64,000 nt of DNA from Yeosuana marina (GTDB lineage: Bacteria > Bacteroidota > Bacteroidia > Flavobacteriales > Flavobacteriaceae), in NCBI RefSeq assembly GCF_011762485.1, contig NZ_JAAKGI010000025.1:293228-357227 (forward strand). The letters run 5' to 3'. The first letter of the stretch is position 1, and each line of letters begins with the position of its first letter. Position numbers and translations under genes: made by a program. The notes beneath the pieces are model-generated. The model ran no database searches and was not told where the DNA came from. It was given only the letters and a program-made list of their open reading frames with translations. Below are positions 43,821 through 51,872 of this stretch, piece by piece.

Positions 43821-45995
43821 TGAAAATAAATTATTCCAGAATTGACTGTAGAAATTCTCTGTTTCAAGTAATTGATTGTGTGTTCCAAAAACATTAGAGT
43901 TACCATTTTCAATAATATAAATTCTATCTGCTAAATGTTTTAAAGAATGTAATCTATGGGAAATAAAAATGATACTCATTTCTTTCTTTAATTTTATTAA
44001 TAAATCTAAAACAAATTGCTCAGTTTTTCTGTCCATAGCAGACGTAAATTCATCTAACAATAAAAGTTGAGGTTTTTTATACAAAACACGCATAAATGCA
44101 AGTAATTGTTTTTGTCCTCCAGATAAATTAACACCTTCTTCTCCCAAAATAGTTGCATATCTTTGTGGTAACTCACATATGAATTTTTCAAAACCATAAT
44201 CTTTACAAAACTTAACTATGTTTTCTGGATCATCTTCTTTACCTAGCAAAACATTATCAACTATATTACCATTAAAAACTGTAATATCTTGAGGTATTAC
44301 ACCAACAATACTTCTCCAATCTTCTGTATTGAGATCTTTTAAATGAAGTTCATTGTTGATAATTATCATTCCTTTTTCGAATGGATAAAATTTTTGAAGA
44401 ACTTGCCCTAAAGTACTTTTACCACAGCCACTTTCACCTACAATAGCAATACATTCATTTTTATTTACTTCTAAATTTATATTTTTTAATAATTGACTTC
44501 TTCCAGCAAAACGAAAGGATAGGTTTTCAATTTTTAAAGACCAAAAGGTTTTAAGTTCCTTTTCGCCTAACTGCTCTTTATCCATAGAAGCAAACTCATA
44601 CATTCTATTAAATGCTACTTTAGCTTCGTTTATTGGAATAGTAATTAAAGCTAAACTAGCTACAGCTGGCAACAAACTTCCCGCTATTCCTAAAATTGCC
44701 ATAAGTTCTCCTAATTGAATTACTTCATTATAAACTTGAATCGAAGTATACACCAAAATACCCATTAAAAATAGAACACTAAAAATTCCAGAAAAAACGG
44801 AAAGCCTTACATTTATTTTACTAAGATTAAATGTCTTCTCTTGATAGTTTCCATAAATAAGCTGATTCATTTTTTTAAAAATAGCTTGCCTATTATTATT
44901 TTTAATTGTTGCTATACCTTGCATAGACGTTATATAATTACTTTCGCTAAATGCATAACCCTGCATCACTTCCTTTTGTGCAGATATAATTCGCTTATTA
45001 AAGCTATAGAGTAATAGAAAGTAAAAAGGCAAACTTATAGATGCGATTAAACCAGCTTGCCAAGAATAATAGAATAAAAATGCTAATGATACAATAGTAA
45101 TCAAAAAACTAATAATAACATTACTTGCAACCATACTTATAACACGTTGAACACGCTGAGTATCATTTAATCTTGCGACTAATTCACCTATTTTACGAGT
45201 ATCAAAAAAAGGTTTTGGTAAATGTAATAAGGAGGTGTAAAAAATATCAATGATTCTATTATTGAAATCTTTGGTTTGAGTAATTAAAAAATAATCACGC
45301 AATGCTGTAAATAACACTCGTACTAACAGTAAAAAAGTAACTAATATAATTCCCATAATAAGTTTATTAAAATCCTTAGAAGGTAAAATATCATCAATTA
45401 GCTTTTGAGAAAAAATAGCCATGGCCATACCTAAAAATGCAATACCAAAACCAAGAAACACACTAAATGACAATAATTTATAATCGTCTTTTAACAAACT
45501 TAAAAACCATTGTTTTTTATTTGCCTTTATAGTATCTGCCTTTTTAAAAGTTTCGTTAGGACTTATAGTTAAGTAGGTTTTTGATTTCCAAACTGTAGCT
45601 AATTCTTCTTTTGAGTAATACGAAATGCCTTTTGAAGGGTCGCCTATAATAAATTTACCATTTTCAAAACCATAACAAACCACATAATGTTGTAAACGAT
45701 CTTCAATAAGCACATGCAATATTAATGGTTCTTTATATTCTATTAAAGCTTGTATATCTGCTTTATTACCTTGTGCTGTAAAACCTATTTGATTGGCTGA
45801 CTGAAATAAACCCAAAAGCGTGGTTCCTTGTTTTGTGGTGCCGCTTAACTCTCGTAACTTTTCTAAAGAATTTGAACCCTTGTAATATTGTATTATGGAT
45901 AGTAAACAAGCAACTCCACAATCGCTTTGGTCGTGTTGTATTACAAAAGTTCTTCTTAATTGTTTTTGCGAAAGATTAGCTCTACTAATTTTCAT
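43806..45995 (-). CDS. Peptidase-containing ABC transporter (PCAT) for double-glycine peptides
   Basis: A 729-residue exporter that cuts the leader from a peptide and pumps the mature part across the inner membrane. Residues 1-150 form a C39 peptidase with QHDQSDCGVACL (Gln20, catalytic Cys26), HYVVCYGF and the IGDPSKG Asp. About 165-450 are six membrane helices. The C-terminal ATPase has GESGCGKST, LSGGQKQ and LLLLDEFTSAMD. All catalytic residues are present, so it should be a true PCAT, not a degenerate one. It overlaps the thioredoxin-like gene by 4 bases. The matching substrate gene is at 47538-47768. No HlyD-type adaptor is encoded nearby. Confidence 0.95.
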   Translation of the reverse strand: MKISRANLSQKQLRRTFVIQHDQSDCGVACLLSIIQYYKGSNSLEKLRELSGTTKQGTTLLGLFQSANQIGFTAQGNKADIQALIEYKEPLILHVLIEDRLQHYVVCYGFENGKFIIGDPSKGISYYSKEELATVWKSKTYLTISPNETFKKADTIKANKKQWFLSLLKDDYKLLSFSVFLGFGIAFLGMAMAIFSQKLIDDILPSKDFNKLIMGIILVTFLLLVRVLFTALRDYFLITQTKDFNNRIIDIFYTSLLHLPKPFFDTRKIGELVARLNDTQRVQRVISMVASNVIISFLITIVSLAFLFYYSWQAGLIASISLPFYFLLLYSFNKRIISAQKEVMQGYAFSESNYITSMQGIATIKNNNRQAIFKKMNQLIYGNYQEKTFNLSKINVRLSVFSGIFSVLFLMGILVYTSIQVYNEVIQLGELMAILGIAGSLLPAVASLALITIPINEAKVAFNRMYEFASMDKEQLGEKELKTFWSLKIENLSFRFAGRSQLLKNINLEVNKNECIAIVGESGCGKSTLGQVLQKFYPFEKGMIIINNELHLKDLNTEDWRSIVGVIPQDITVFNGNIVDNVLLGKEDDPENIVKFCKDYGFEKFICELPQRYATILGEEGVNLSGGQKQLLAFMRVLYKKPQLLLLDEFTSAMDRKTEQFVLDLLIKLKKEMSIIFISHRLHSLKHLADRIYIIENGNSNVFGTHNQLLETENFYSQFWNNLFSLKSH

Positions 45996-46534
45996 TTATA
46001 TTGTTGAAAATGACTTTTATTTTCAAGAAGCTTAATAAGCACTTCTACTTTTAACTGCCCTTTATGTTTTTTTATTAATTCCTGATTCATATTATAAACT
46101 AGAATGTAAGGAACAGAGGTAGCATCAAAGCGATTCGAAAAAGTGTTACTGCTATCATATAAAAAAGTAATGTTAGAATGAAGTGAAAGATTATAGTTAT
46201 CTCCAAATTCTTTAATGCTTTTGATATCCTCTGTTGAAACAAAAAGAATTTGGCAATTTTTAAAAAATTCAATATTTTTATTAATATTTTGTGCTTCGTG
46301 TTGACAATAATCACACTCAGTGTTAAAATAAATAAAAATAGTAGGTATATTTAAAGCTAAATCTGCTTTAGTAAAATCTTTATTTTCCAGAGTTTTAAAA
46401 CTGAATTCTGGAATAATTTGCAAACTCTTTTCAATATTGTTCTTATATTGCATTTTGTCATAAACATTGTAAACTAAATAGCTTAACAAAGAAAAAATAA
46501 ATACAATAATAATTACTTTGAGTATTTTTTTCAT
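45992..46534 (-). CDS. Membrane-anchored thioredoxin-like (TlpA/redoxin) protein
   Basis: A 180-residue protein with an N-terminal membrane anchor or signal (IIIVFIFSLLSYLVY) and a thioredoxin-fold domain carrying the CxxC motif CDYC near residue 94, preceded by TIFIYFNTE. VPYILVYNMN contains the cis-Pro strand of the fold. It should act on the periplasmic side as a thiol-disulfide enzyme. In the peptide export operon it could form or correct disulfides in the four-cysteine peptide, or keep it reduced during export. Overlap with the ABC gene supports a shared task. Confidence 0.85.
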   Translation of the reverse strand: MKKILKVIIIVFIFSLLSYLVYNVYDKMQYKNNIEKSLQIIPEFSFKTLENKDFTKADLALNIPTIFIYFNTECDYCQHEAQNINKNIEFFKNCQILFVSTEDIKSIKEFGDNYNLSLHSNITFLYDSSNTFSNRFDATSVPYILVYNMNQELIKKHKGQLKVEVLIKLLENKSHFQQYK

Positions 46535-46579
46535 AATTTACCAACTCTATATAACAATCTCTAATAGCTAAAAGACCAA

Positions 46580-47215
46580 TTAATTCATATTCAAATTAAA
46601 AAACATAACAGCTACTACCCAAATCAGTAAGCTCAGGCCATAACTACTAACAACAATAATAAAACCTTTATCCATTGTAACTTTAATAGCTTTAGAAATA
46701 GAATAACTTAAAATAAGACAATAAGCTAATTCAAATAAATTAATTGTTTGTAAAGGATATATAAACCAATTATTTAAATCTTTATAACCTACAATATTTA
46801 AAGCAGATAACGGATAGAAATTAATGATATCCTCTAATTTATAATTAGTCTGAAAGAAGAAAAACCAACAAATTTTCAAAATACCTGTCAACAAAAACAC
46901 AAACTCTGCATTTATCACAAAAACCCATAATTGGATAAAACCAATTATGGGCTTATTTTTGAATGCAAAAAAAATACCAATATCAAGAATTGCCGCTATT
47001 ACAATAGTTTTTATAAGAAGTACTATACAAATAATAGCATACCTTACCCAAAGTAAATTGTCTTGAAACTCAAAATATCTTTGAACTTGTTTATCAGTTA
47101 ATTGTTCAGCTAGAGTGTTGTAAATTATATTCCTAACATCCAAATTATACTGAACAATTTCTATCATTAAAATTGTGCCAATACAAAGTAAAAAGAACCT
47201 TAAAAAGTTATTCAA
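46580..47215 (-). CDS. Multi-spanning membrane protein of the peptide island, unknown function
   Basis: A 211-residue hydrophobic protein with about five predicted helices, rich in Ile, Phe and Tyr, no conserved motif that I recognise. It lies between the 80-residue membrane protein and the thioredoxin-like gene, all in one direction with gaps of 45-50 bases. Possible roles are immunity, peptide maturation or an export accessory. The base composition is very AT-rich even for this genome, as is the whole island, which may reflect transfer. Confidence 0.6.
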   Translation of the reverse strand: MNNFLRFFLLCIGTILMIEIVQYNLDVRNIIYNTLAEQLTDKQVQRYFEFQDNLLWVRYAIICIVLLIKTIVIAAILDIGIFFAFKNKPIIGFIQLWVFVINAEFVFLLTGILKICWFFFFQTNYKLEDIINFYPLSALNIVGYKDLNNWFIYPLQTINLFELAYCLILSYSISKAIKVTMDKGFIIVVSSYGLSLLIWVVAVMFFNLNMN

Positions 47216-47265
47216 TCAATTATTATTTTTTGTTTTTGTAGAGAATTTAAAAGAATTAGAGAAAT

Positions 47266-47508
47266 TTATTTTTCAAAATATAATTCCTTAAAAAATTTTA
47301 TTCTCCAAATAGGTATAAAGAAAAACAAAAAAGCTTCTTTCTTAACAACATCTTTTTTAAGTAGTCTATAATAGTCTGTAAAAATTCTATATATATAATA
47401 AAACACCAATAAGGTTATAAATAAGGTAGAATTATTACTTTTAACACTTAAAAATAACAAAGGAATTGGCAATAAAATTTGAAAATAATAGACTAATAAA
47501 TTTTTCAT
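47266..47508 (-). CDS. Small membrane protein, candidate immunity protein
   Basis: An 80-residue protein with two hydrophobic segments (about 3-38), then a basic stretch (YYRLLKKDVVKKE) and a third hydrophobic stretch (AFLFFFIPIWRIKFF). It begins 29 bases after the precursor peptide gene. In class II bacteriocin operons the gene next to the precursor is typically a small basic immunity protein, often membrane-bound. That is the best guess, based on position and size only. Confidence 0.55.
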   Translation of the reverse strand: MKNLLVYYFQILLPIPLLFLSVKSNNSTLFITLLVFYYIYRIFTDYYRLLKKDVVKKEAFLFFFIPIWRIKFFKELYFEK

Positions 47509-47537
47509 AATATTAAGTTTTTAAAAAAATCACCTCA

Positions 47538-47768
47538 CTAACAATCTATGTAACAAGCTACTGCCAATGCTACAGCTGTTTCAGGAATAAAAGCACTTTG
47601 AACTATTGCCCATACAGAAACCCACCCATGATTGCTATATGCATCTCCTAAACAATCTACAACATACTGCCCACATTCTTTTCCTGCAATAATTTCTTCC
47701 ATTTCTGAAAAAGATAATGCATGTGTGCTACAAGCAATATCCTTTTTTTGTAATTCTAATGTTCCCAT
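47538..47768 (-). CDS. Double-glycine-type secreted peptide precursor (bacteriocin-like)
   Basis: A 76-residue precursor. The leader ends LSFSEMEEIIAG (residues 18-29), which fits the double-glycine consensus LSxxELxxIxGG with Met for Leu and Ala-Gly for Gly-Gly. Cleavage after Gly29 gives a 47-residue mature peptide starting KECGQYVVDC. Its four cysteines (32, 39, 72, 76) pair naturally as Cys-x6-Cys and Cys-x3-Cys. The middle is neutral to hydrophobic with a Trp/His/Gly patch (YSNHGWVSVWAI) and an Ala/Val-rich end (AVALAVACYIDC). The predicted charge is about -3, unlike typical cationic bacteriocins. It is the first gene of the operon with a C39 exporter. A signal or toxin role is possible. 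Confidence 0.8.
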   Translation of the reverse strand: MGTLELQKKDIACSTHALSFSEMEEIIAGKECGQYVVDCLGDAYSNHGWVSVWAIVQSAFIPETAVALAVACYIDC

Positions 47769-47854
47769 AAAAATATAAATTTTAAGTTATACACCTACTC
47801 TATTTTTAGGATTTTCGGTTAACTCCTTATTTAATCAAAGAAAACCAATTTTTC

Positions 47855-47882
47855 TAAATTTGTAATGTGGTTTTACCACATT
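47855..47882. promoter_or_regulatory. TAnnTTTG promoter followed by a perfect operator-like palindrome
   Basis: TAAATTTG at 47855-47862 (plus strand) is a full -7 match and is directly followed by AATGTGGT-TTT-ACCACATT (47864-47882), a perfect 8-bp inverted repeat. The site covers the expected start of a transcript towards the LuxR-type gene, fitting autorepression. Seen from the precursor gene on the other strand, its centre is about 43 bases upstream of a near-consensus TTTCTTTG box (47836-47843), fitting activation of the peptide operon. A nearer box for the regulator, TATCTTTC at 47919-47926, misses the consensus by one base. Confidence 0.6.
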
Positions 47883-47947
47883 TTTTAAATTTTACTAAGA
47901 AATTTTATATTTAATGTTTATCTTTCCTTGTAATTAATACCGCAAAA

Positions 47948-48610
47948 ATGCCATTTCTTAAAAAGCAAATTAACTTACTTATCGTAGAGGATTGCAGTAT
48001 TATAGCCGATGCTTATAAAATTATTTTAGAGAGCATGACTAAAACTTCCTTTATTATAAGTTTCGCAACCAATTGTGATGAAGCTATAACACATATACAC
48101 AATAAAACCTTTCAGTTAGTATTGTTGGACTTACAACTTCCTGTTTCAAAAAGTAATCGTTATTTAAATGGAGAAGATTTAGGCCTTTTAATAAGAAAAG
48201 CGTCACCAAATACTAAAATTATTATTCTAACTAATGTTTCTGATTCTTTAAGAATTACTAATATTGTTAATAATTTAAATCCTGAAGGGTTTGCTATGAA
48301 ATCAGAAATTGATACAAAAGATTTGAAACATGTTGTAGATTTAGTTTTGAAAAGTAAAAATTTTAAAAGCAAAACTATAGAGTTTTATGCCAATAAACTA
48401 AATTTTAAAGGTATTAAAATTGACAATTTTGATAGACAAATATTGTATCATTTATCTATGGGTGAAAAAACAAAAGATATAAGTAAATTCGTACCATTTT
48501 CACATAGAACCATTGAAGTAAGAAAAAGCAAATTAAAAAGTCTTTTAATCCCTGAAAGTAATACCAATACAAATTTAATAAAAGAAGCCAAAAAATTTGG
48601 TATAATTTAA
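47948..48610 (+). CDS. LuxR/FixJ-type response regulator, orphan
   Basis: A 220-residue regulator. Residues 9-130 form a receiver domain with acidic pair IVEDCS and phospho-acceptor VLLDLQLP; the signalling Lys lies in FAMKSE. Residues about 158-218 form a LuxR-type helix-turn-helix (FDRQILYHLSMGEKTKDISK then SHRTIEVRKSKLKSLL). No histidine kinase is adjacent. It is divergent from the peptide operon across a palindrome, so it probably regulates that operon. The HTH sequence differs somewhat from the usual GMSNKEIA form. Confidence 0.88.
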   Translation: MPFLKKQINLLIVEDCSIIADAYKIILESMTKTSFIISFATNCDEAITHIHNKTFQLVLLDLQLPVSKSNRYLNGEDLGLLIRKASPNTKIIILTNVSDSLRITNIVNNLNPEGFAMKSEIDTKDLKHVVDLVLKSKNFKSKTIEFYANKLNFKGIKIDNFDRQILYHLSMGEKTKDISKFVPFSHRTIEVRKSKLKSLLIPESNTNTNLIKEAKKFGII

Positions 48611-48673
48611 ACTGAATTTTTAACTACCTTACAAAGGTAAATTATAAAATACGTTTAATGTTAAACTTTGACT

Positions 48674-48961
48674 CTATACATTCTTTAAAAAGCTACTAAA
48701 ATTCAGTGATATATATACAAAAGCTATCATACAAATTAGAATTGAAACTATTATAATTTGCTTTATCCGTAGTTGCTTGTTTTCTCTTTGAATCTTTTCT
48801 TTTATCCTATCCAATTGTTCTGGAGTTGCTTTTGGAAATTCTGCTAATTGAACAGCTGAATAATTCCCAGAAAGAGCTCTTTTTTCTTTTCTTTTAGCTA
48901 CGAGATTTCTATTGTTTTTTAATGAATTATTAGCAGCCATCATTGATCCTTCTCCTCCCAT
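48674..48961 (-). CDS. Small single-helix membrane protein, unknown
   Basis: A 95-residue protein. The first 65 residues are polar and basic (KNNRNLVAKRKEKRAL, then TPEQLDRIKEKIQRENKQL), and the last about 25 are one membrane helix (IIIVSILICMIAFVYISL). It begins MGGEGSMMAANNSLKNN. I recall similar tail-anchored proteins in flavobacteria annotated under misleading names. The topology suggests a cytoplasmic domain held at the membrane. No function can be given. It converges with the LuxR-type gene. Confidence 0.7.
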   Translation of the reverse strand: MGGEGSMMAANNSLKNNRNLVAKRKEKRALSGNYSAVQLAEFPKATPEQLDRIKEKIQRENKQLRIKQIIIVSILICMIAFVYISLNFSSFLKNV

Positions 48962-49257
48962 GATTTCTAAGTTTTAAGTTAATACTGTATTGAAGATTTC
49001 AATACATAAATTTTGTAGACACATGAACAATTAATAAACTTAAATTTATCATTGTTCAACAAAAAATATAAAAGACTAATTTGAGATTAGCTCAAGATTA
49101 TCAGTTAACAATCGTAAAAAGCTGCTTTATTTATAAGTAGAAAATTTGATAAAAATGTTACATCTGAAATAAAGATATTTAGATAACATTGTTTTATGTA
49201 TAAAAAAAAGACTGCCTTTTCAAGCAATCTTTTTTTTATTAAGTATTTTAAACTAAA
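48962..49257. other. Intergenic stretch with a weak hairpin
   Basis: About 296 bases of AT-rich sequence with no reading frame worth calling. Near its right end, AAAAAGACTGC at 49205-49217 and GCAATCTTTTTT at 49225-49238 form a hairpin with one C-A mismatch and flanking A/T tracts, which may terminate the lipoprotein gene that reads leftward. The rest shows no repeat or RNA gene I recognise. Confidence 0.5.
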
Positions 49258-49437
49258 TTATTCTTCTACGGCATCATCAACTTTGTCAACAGTGTTATCT
49301 ACCGCATCACCAATACCATCTCCTACCTCTTCTACACCATCTTGAATCTTTTCTCCTGCCGTTTTTTTCTCTCTGCAACTAGTTGCAATAGTTCCAACTA
49401 ACATCAATAGTGAAAATACATATATTAATTTTCTCAT
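49258..49437 (-). CDS. Small acidic lipoprotein, 59 residues
   Basis: A frame with ATG at 49435-49437 and TAA at 49258-49260. The product begins MRKLIYVFSLLMLVGTIATS followed by Cys21, a clean lipobox (ATSC). The mature part is short and acidic with a repeating pattern (VEEVGDGIGDAVDNTVDKVDD). Such entericidin-like or hyperacidic small lipoproteins occur in stress-inducible regions. It lies 28 bases downstream of the beta-barrel gene and probably shares its transcript. Confidence 0.75.
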   Translation of the reverse strand: MRKLIYVFSLLMLVGTIATSCREKKTAGEKIQDGVEEVGDGIGDAVDNTVDKVDDAVEE

Positions 49438-49465
49438 CTTTTTTAATTTTTAAAGTTATTTATTC

Positions 49466-49966
49466 TTAAAACTGATATCTTAAACCCAATGCTATATCCA
49501 ATCCTAAATCATCATTGTTATAACGTTCATCACCAAAAGCTATTTCTGGTCTAAAGTCCAATGAAATTAAAAGTGGGATATCAAAATTATATTCTATACC
49601 TATATCGCCCGCTGCAAATACAAAAGTGTCGGTATAATCGTTTCCATTGTTAATATTATTGTCATGGTAACCATATGACCCTAGACCTCCACCAAGACCT
49701 AGATACCAATTAAATCGGTTTTCTATTGGCATAACCCATTGGTATAAACCAGCAAGTTTAAAACCGTCATAGTTATTTCCATTTCTCCATCCTAAATCCA
49801 GCTCCAGTCTATTGTCTGTACTTAAACGTGCCTGATATGATATTTCTCCTCCAAAACCATCATTATCACCTAATCGCAATCCTAATGCATTCTTCGAAAT
49901 TTCTTGAGCGTTCATTGATACACTAGCAATTAATACTATTACACCTGTTATTAATAATTTTTTCAT
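49466..49966 (-). CDS. Outer membrane beta-barrel protein, porin-like
   Basis: A 166-residue protein with signal peptide (LLITGVIVLIASVSMNAQ) and about eight alternating beta strands (NRLELDLGWRNG, RFNWYLGLGGGLGSYG, LLISLDFRPEIAF). It ends in an aromatic residue (IALGLRYQF), the usual sign for outer-membrane insertion. Size fits a small eight-strand barrel of the OmpX/OmpA type. Function unknown; envelope stress context. Confidence 0.8.
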   Translation of the reverse strand: MKKLLITGVIVLIASVSMNAQEISKNALGLRLGDNDGFGGEISYQARLSTDNRLELDLGWRNGNNYDGFKLAGLYQWVMPIENRFNWYLGLGGGLGSYGYHDNNINNGNDYTDTFVFAAGDIGIEYNFDIPLLISLDFRPEIAFGDERYNNDDLGLDIALGLRYQF

Positions 49967-49995
49967 CTATTTATTTTTTAATTATCTAGTTAATA

Positions 49996-50655
49996 TTATT
50001 TTTTTGCTTCTGCATTTTCTTCAGATTTCGCGCCCATTCTATTTAATGTGTACATGGGAGCAAATTTTAATTTCAAGCCTGCAATTTTTCTGTTATCGGA
50101 GCTTGTTAAGCCTTCTTTTTCTACTGTATTTTTTCGAGTATCAATCGCTTCGTAAATCAATTTAATCTCATCCCAGTCTTCTCTTGAATATGAATCTTTA
50201 TTTTTCTCTACCGTATCCACGAAATTTTGGTAAACACTTAAAATATTATCTTTGTTTATCCACTCAAATTTCATATCATCATTCATATAGTTTTTTCCTA
50301 AAAGAGCTAATCTTAAATTATTTTTTGCATTTAGCATGTCTTGGTGTCTTTTTTCAGCTAACTGTGCTTTGTAATCTTCAAACTTTAATGTTGAATCATC
50401 TATGTCATTTTTTAAAGCTTCACTTTCTTTAAGGTCTTTTATATTTTCATTGGCAGTGTATTTATAGGTAGTGTACCCATTTTCAATGTTATTCCAATTT
50501 GAATTGGCTGCGGCAAGATCTAAATTGGAAATTGAATCCACATAGCTTGCATACTCTTCTACTTTTAGTTTGGCTGCCTCCTGTTTTTCATCTTTACATG
50601 ATGTAAAGAGTAAGCCTAATGTGCATATTACGATTGAAATTTTTAATGTTTTCAT
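49996..50655 (-). CDS. Lipoprotein of unknown function, helical
   Basis: A 219-residue lipoprotein (LLFTSCKDEK, lipid Cys20). The mature part is charged and helical, rich in Lys, Glu, Asp and Asn, with long stretches likely to form coiled coil (DDSTLKFEDYKAQLAEKRHQD). The C-terminus MYTLNRMGAKSEENAEAKK is flexible. I do not recognise a named domain with certainty. It lies in the same unit as the beta-barrel protein and the holin-like genes. Confidence 0.7.
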   Translation of the reverse strand: MKTLKISIVICTLGLLFTSCKDEKQEAAKLKVEEYASYVDSISNLDLAAANSNWNNIENGYTTYKYTANENIKDLKESEALKNDIDDSTLKFEDYKAQLAEKRHQDMLNAKNNLRLALLGKNYMNDDMKFEWINKDNILSVYQNFVDTVEKNKDSYSREDWDEIKLIYEAIDTRKNTVEKEGLTSSDNRKIAGLKLKFAPMYTLNRMGAKSEENAEAKK

Positions 50656-50665
50656 AATTTTAATT

Positions 50666-50992
50666 TTAAATGTTTTTTGAAATAATTTTTGTTGTAAAAT
50701 ATTGTAATGTAAACCCCAATAGGTTTTTAATAATTGATTTTGATTTGCCTACCAATAGTTGTTTTGATAGATAGCCTCCAGCTAAACTTATTAAAGATTC
50801 AAATAAATTGCTTTTAACTTCAGGCTCTTCTTTAATATCATTCAAAGCTCTTATTAATAATCTTGAAGGTCTTAATTCTTGATAGGAAGTGTCAAACTGA
50901 ATTTTTAGTTCCTTAAGATTCTCACTTCTTTTATTCTCCAGATTAATGATTTTGCTTTCTAGAATTTGGTTCTGATTTCTATAATTTTTCAT
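50666..50992 (-). CDS. Coiled-coil/basic small protein partnered with holin-like gene
   Basis: A 108-residue protein, polar and basic in the first half (NQNQILESKIINLENKRSENLKE read as about residues 6-28), then mildly hydrophobic near the end (LISLAGGYLSKQLLVG, LLGFTLQYFTTKI). Its start overlaps the end of the holin-like gene by 14 bases, which implies coupled translation. The pair resembles YqjD/YqjE/YqjK-like stress membrane proteins in organisation. This is a loose comparison. Confidence 0.65.
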   Translation of the reverse strand: MKNYRNQNQILESKIINLENKRSENLKELKIQFDTSYQELRPSRLLIRALNDIKEEPEVKSNLFESLISLAGGYLSKQLLVGKSKSIIKNLLGFTLQYFTTKIISKNI

Positions 50993-51371
50993 CTTGTCCG
51001 AACTTAGATTCTATGTTTTCATTTCTTCTGGATTTTAACAATTTTGCAATCACAAGGTTTGTTATAGGTATTTTGATATATTTATTACTGAAAAAATAAA
51101 TGAGTATGGTAATAATTAAATAGAAACCTGATACTATTAAAAACCCTAGGTAATAACTCCCAATTAAATTCCCAATTAATAAACTAATGGCAATGTTAAC
51201 AAAGAGCGTGAATAAAGAAAATACTAAAACCAGTGCTATTCTTGATACTAAAGACGATACAACATCAGCCGTAATGTCTATAGCATTCAGTTTGTACAAC
51301 TCTAAACTGGTTTCAGTATATTCTTTAACTTTTTCATAAAGCAATTCTATGTGTTTTGCCGCAGTTTCCAT
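50979..51371 (-). CDS. Phage-holin-like (YqjE-type) two-helix membrane protein
   Basis: A 130-residue protein with two long hydrophobic hairpins (SRIALVLVFSLFTLFVNIAISLL-type region at about 43-66, and YYLGFLIVSGFYLIITILIYFF at about 73-95). Such proteins are assigned to the phage_holin_3_6/YqjE family but are chromosomal, envelope-linked and usually adjacent to YtxH genes, as here. It lies 10 bases downstream of the YtxH gene. No phage genes are near, so it is not evidence of a prophage. Confidence 0.75.
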   Translation of the reverse strand: METAAKHIELLYEKVKEYTETSLELYKLNAIDITADVVSSLVSRIALVLVFSLFTLFVNIAISLLIGNLIGSYYLGFLIVSGFYLIITILIYFFSNKYIKIPITNLVIAKLLKSRRNENIESKFGQDEKL

Positions 51372-51381
51372 TTATTTTTAA

Positions 51382-51645
51382 TTAGGCCTTTTTCATCCTT
51401 TCCTTTATTTCCTCTTTTTCCTTTTTCAGCAATTCTTCTCCTTGATCTTTTATTGACCCGTATTTTTTTGAAACCGTATCAAGAAAATCATCAAAACTGT
51501 CTTTTAGTTTGTCTTTTGTTTCTTTGGTTTTCGAGACCATTTTTTTTCTGGTTTTTTCTCCTTTATCTGGAGCTAATAATATTCCTAATGTTGCTCCTAC
51601 TGCTAAGCCAGCAACTAATCCTAGTATTGTGTTACTTGATTTCAT
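51382..51645 (-). CDS. YtxH-domain general stress protein
   Basis: An 87-residue protein. The N-terminal segment NTILGLVAGLAVGATLGILLAPDKGEKTRKK has the Gly-rich helix and the LAPDKGEKTRKK junction that define YtxH; here it spans about residues 5-35. The rest is a charged coiled coil (TKETKDKLKDSFDDFLDTV). YtxH proteins are induced by general stress in Bacillus and abundant in Bacteroidota. A role at the membrane is assumed. Confidence 0.85.
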   Translation of the reverse strand: MKSSNTILGLVAGLAVGATLGILLAPDKGEKTRKKMVSKTKETKDKLKDSFDDFLDTVSKKYGSIKDQGEELLKKEKEEIKERMKKA

Positions 51646-51693
51646 CTTTTTTTAAATTTTAATGGTATTGATAATTTTGAATTATTGTTGTAG

Positions 51694-51846
51694 TTAGATT
51701 CCTCTGCCTCCTATCAATCTAAATAGTATGGCTATAACGGCCAGCACTAATAAGATGTGTATTATTCCACCGACACTGTAGACAAAAAATCCTAATGCCC
51801 AACCAATTACAAGTATTACAGCAACTATGTATAATAAGCTTCTCAT
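51694..51846 (-). CDS. Lmo0937-family small membrane protein
   Basis: A 50-residue frame (ATG at 51844-51846, TAA at 51694-51696) that encodes MRSLLYIVAVILVIGWALGF, a short turn with VYSVGGIIH, and a second helix ending AILFRLIGGRGI. This two-helix layout and the conserved WxxGF and FRLIxG motifs match the Lmo0937 family. These proteins are frequent partners of YtxH and CsbD genes in stress regulons. Confidence 0.8.
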   Translation of the reverse strand: MRSLLYIVAVILVIGWALGFFVYSVGGIIHILLVLAVIAILFRLIGGRGI

Positions 51847-51872
51847 TTTGTTATGTTTTTAAAGGTTAATAA

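Noticed and set aside
47538..47768. Lanthipeptide precursor
   Set aside because: No LanB/LanC/LanM or other modification enzyme is nearby; only a C39 exporter and a redoxin, so an unmodified or disulfide-bonded peptide fits better.
48605..48673. Small TACCTT-AAGGTA hairpin between convergent genes
   Set aside because: Six-base stem without a T-tract; too weak to call as a terminator.
50979..51371. Prophage holin
   Set aside because: Neighbours are YtxH, Lmo0937 and lipoprotein genes, with no lysin, capsid or integrase; the protein is of the chromosomal YqjE type.
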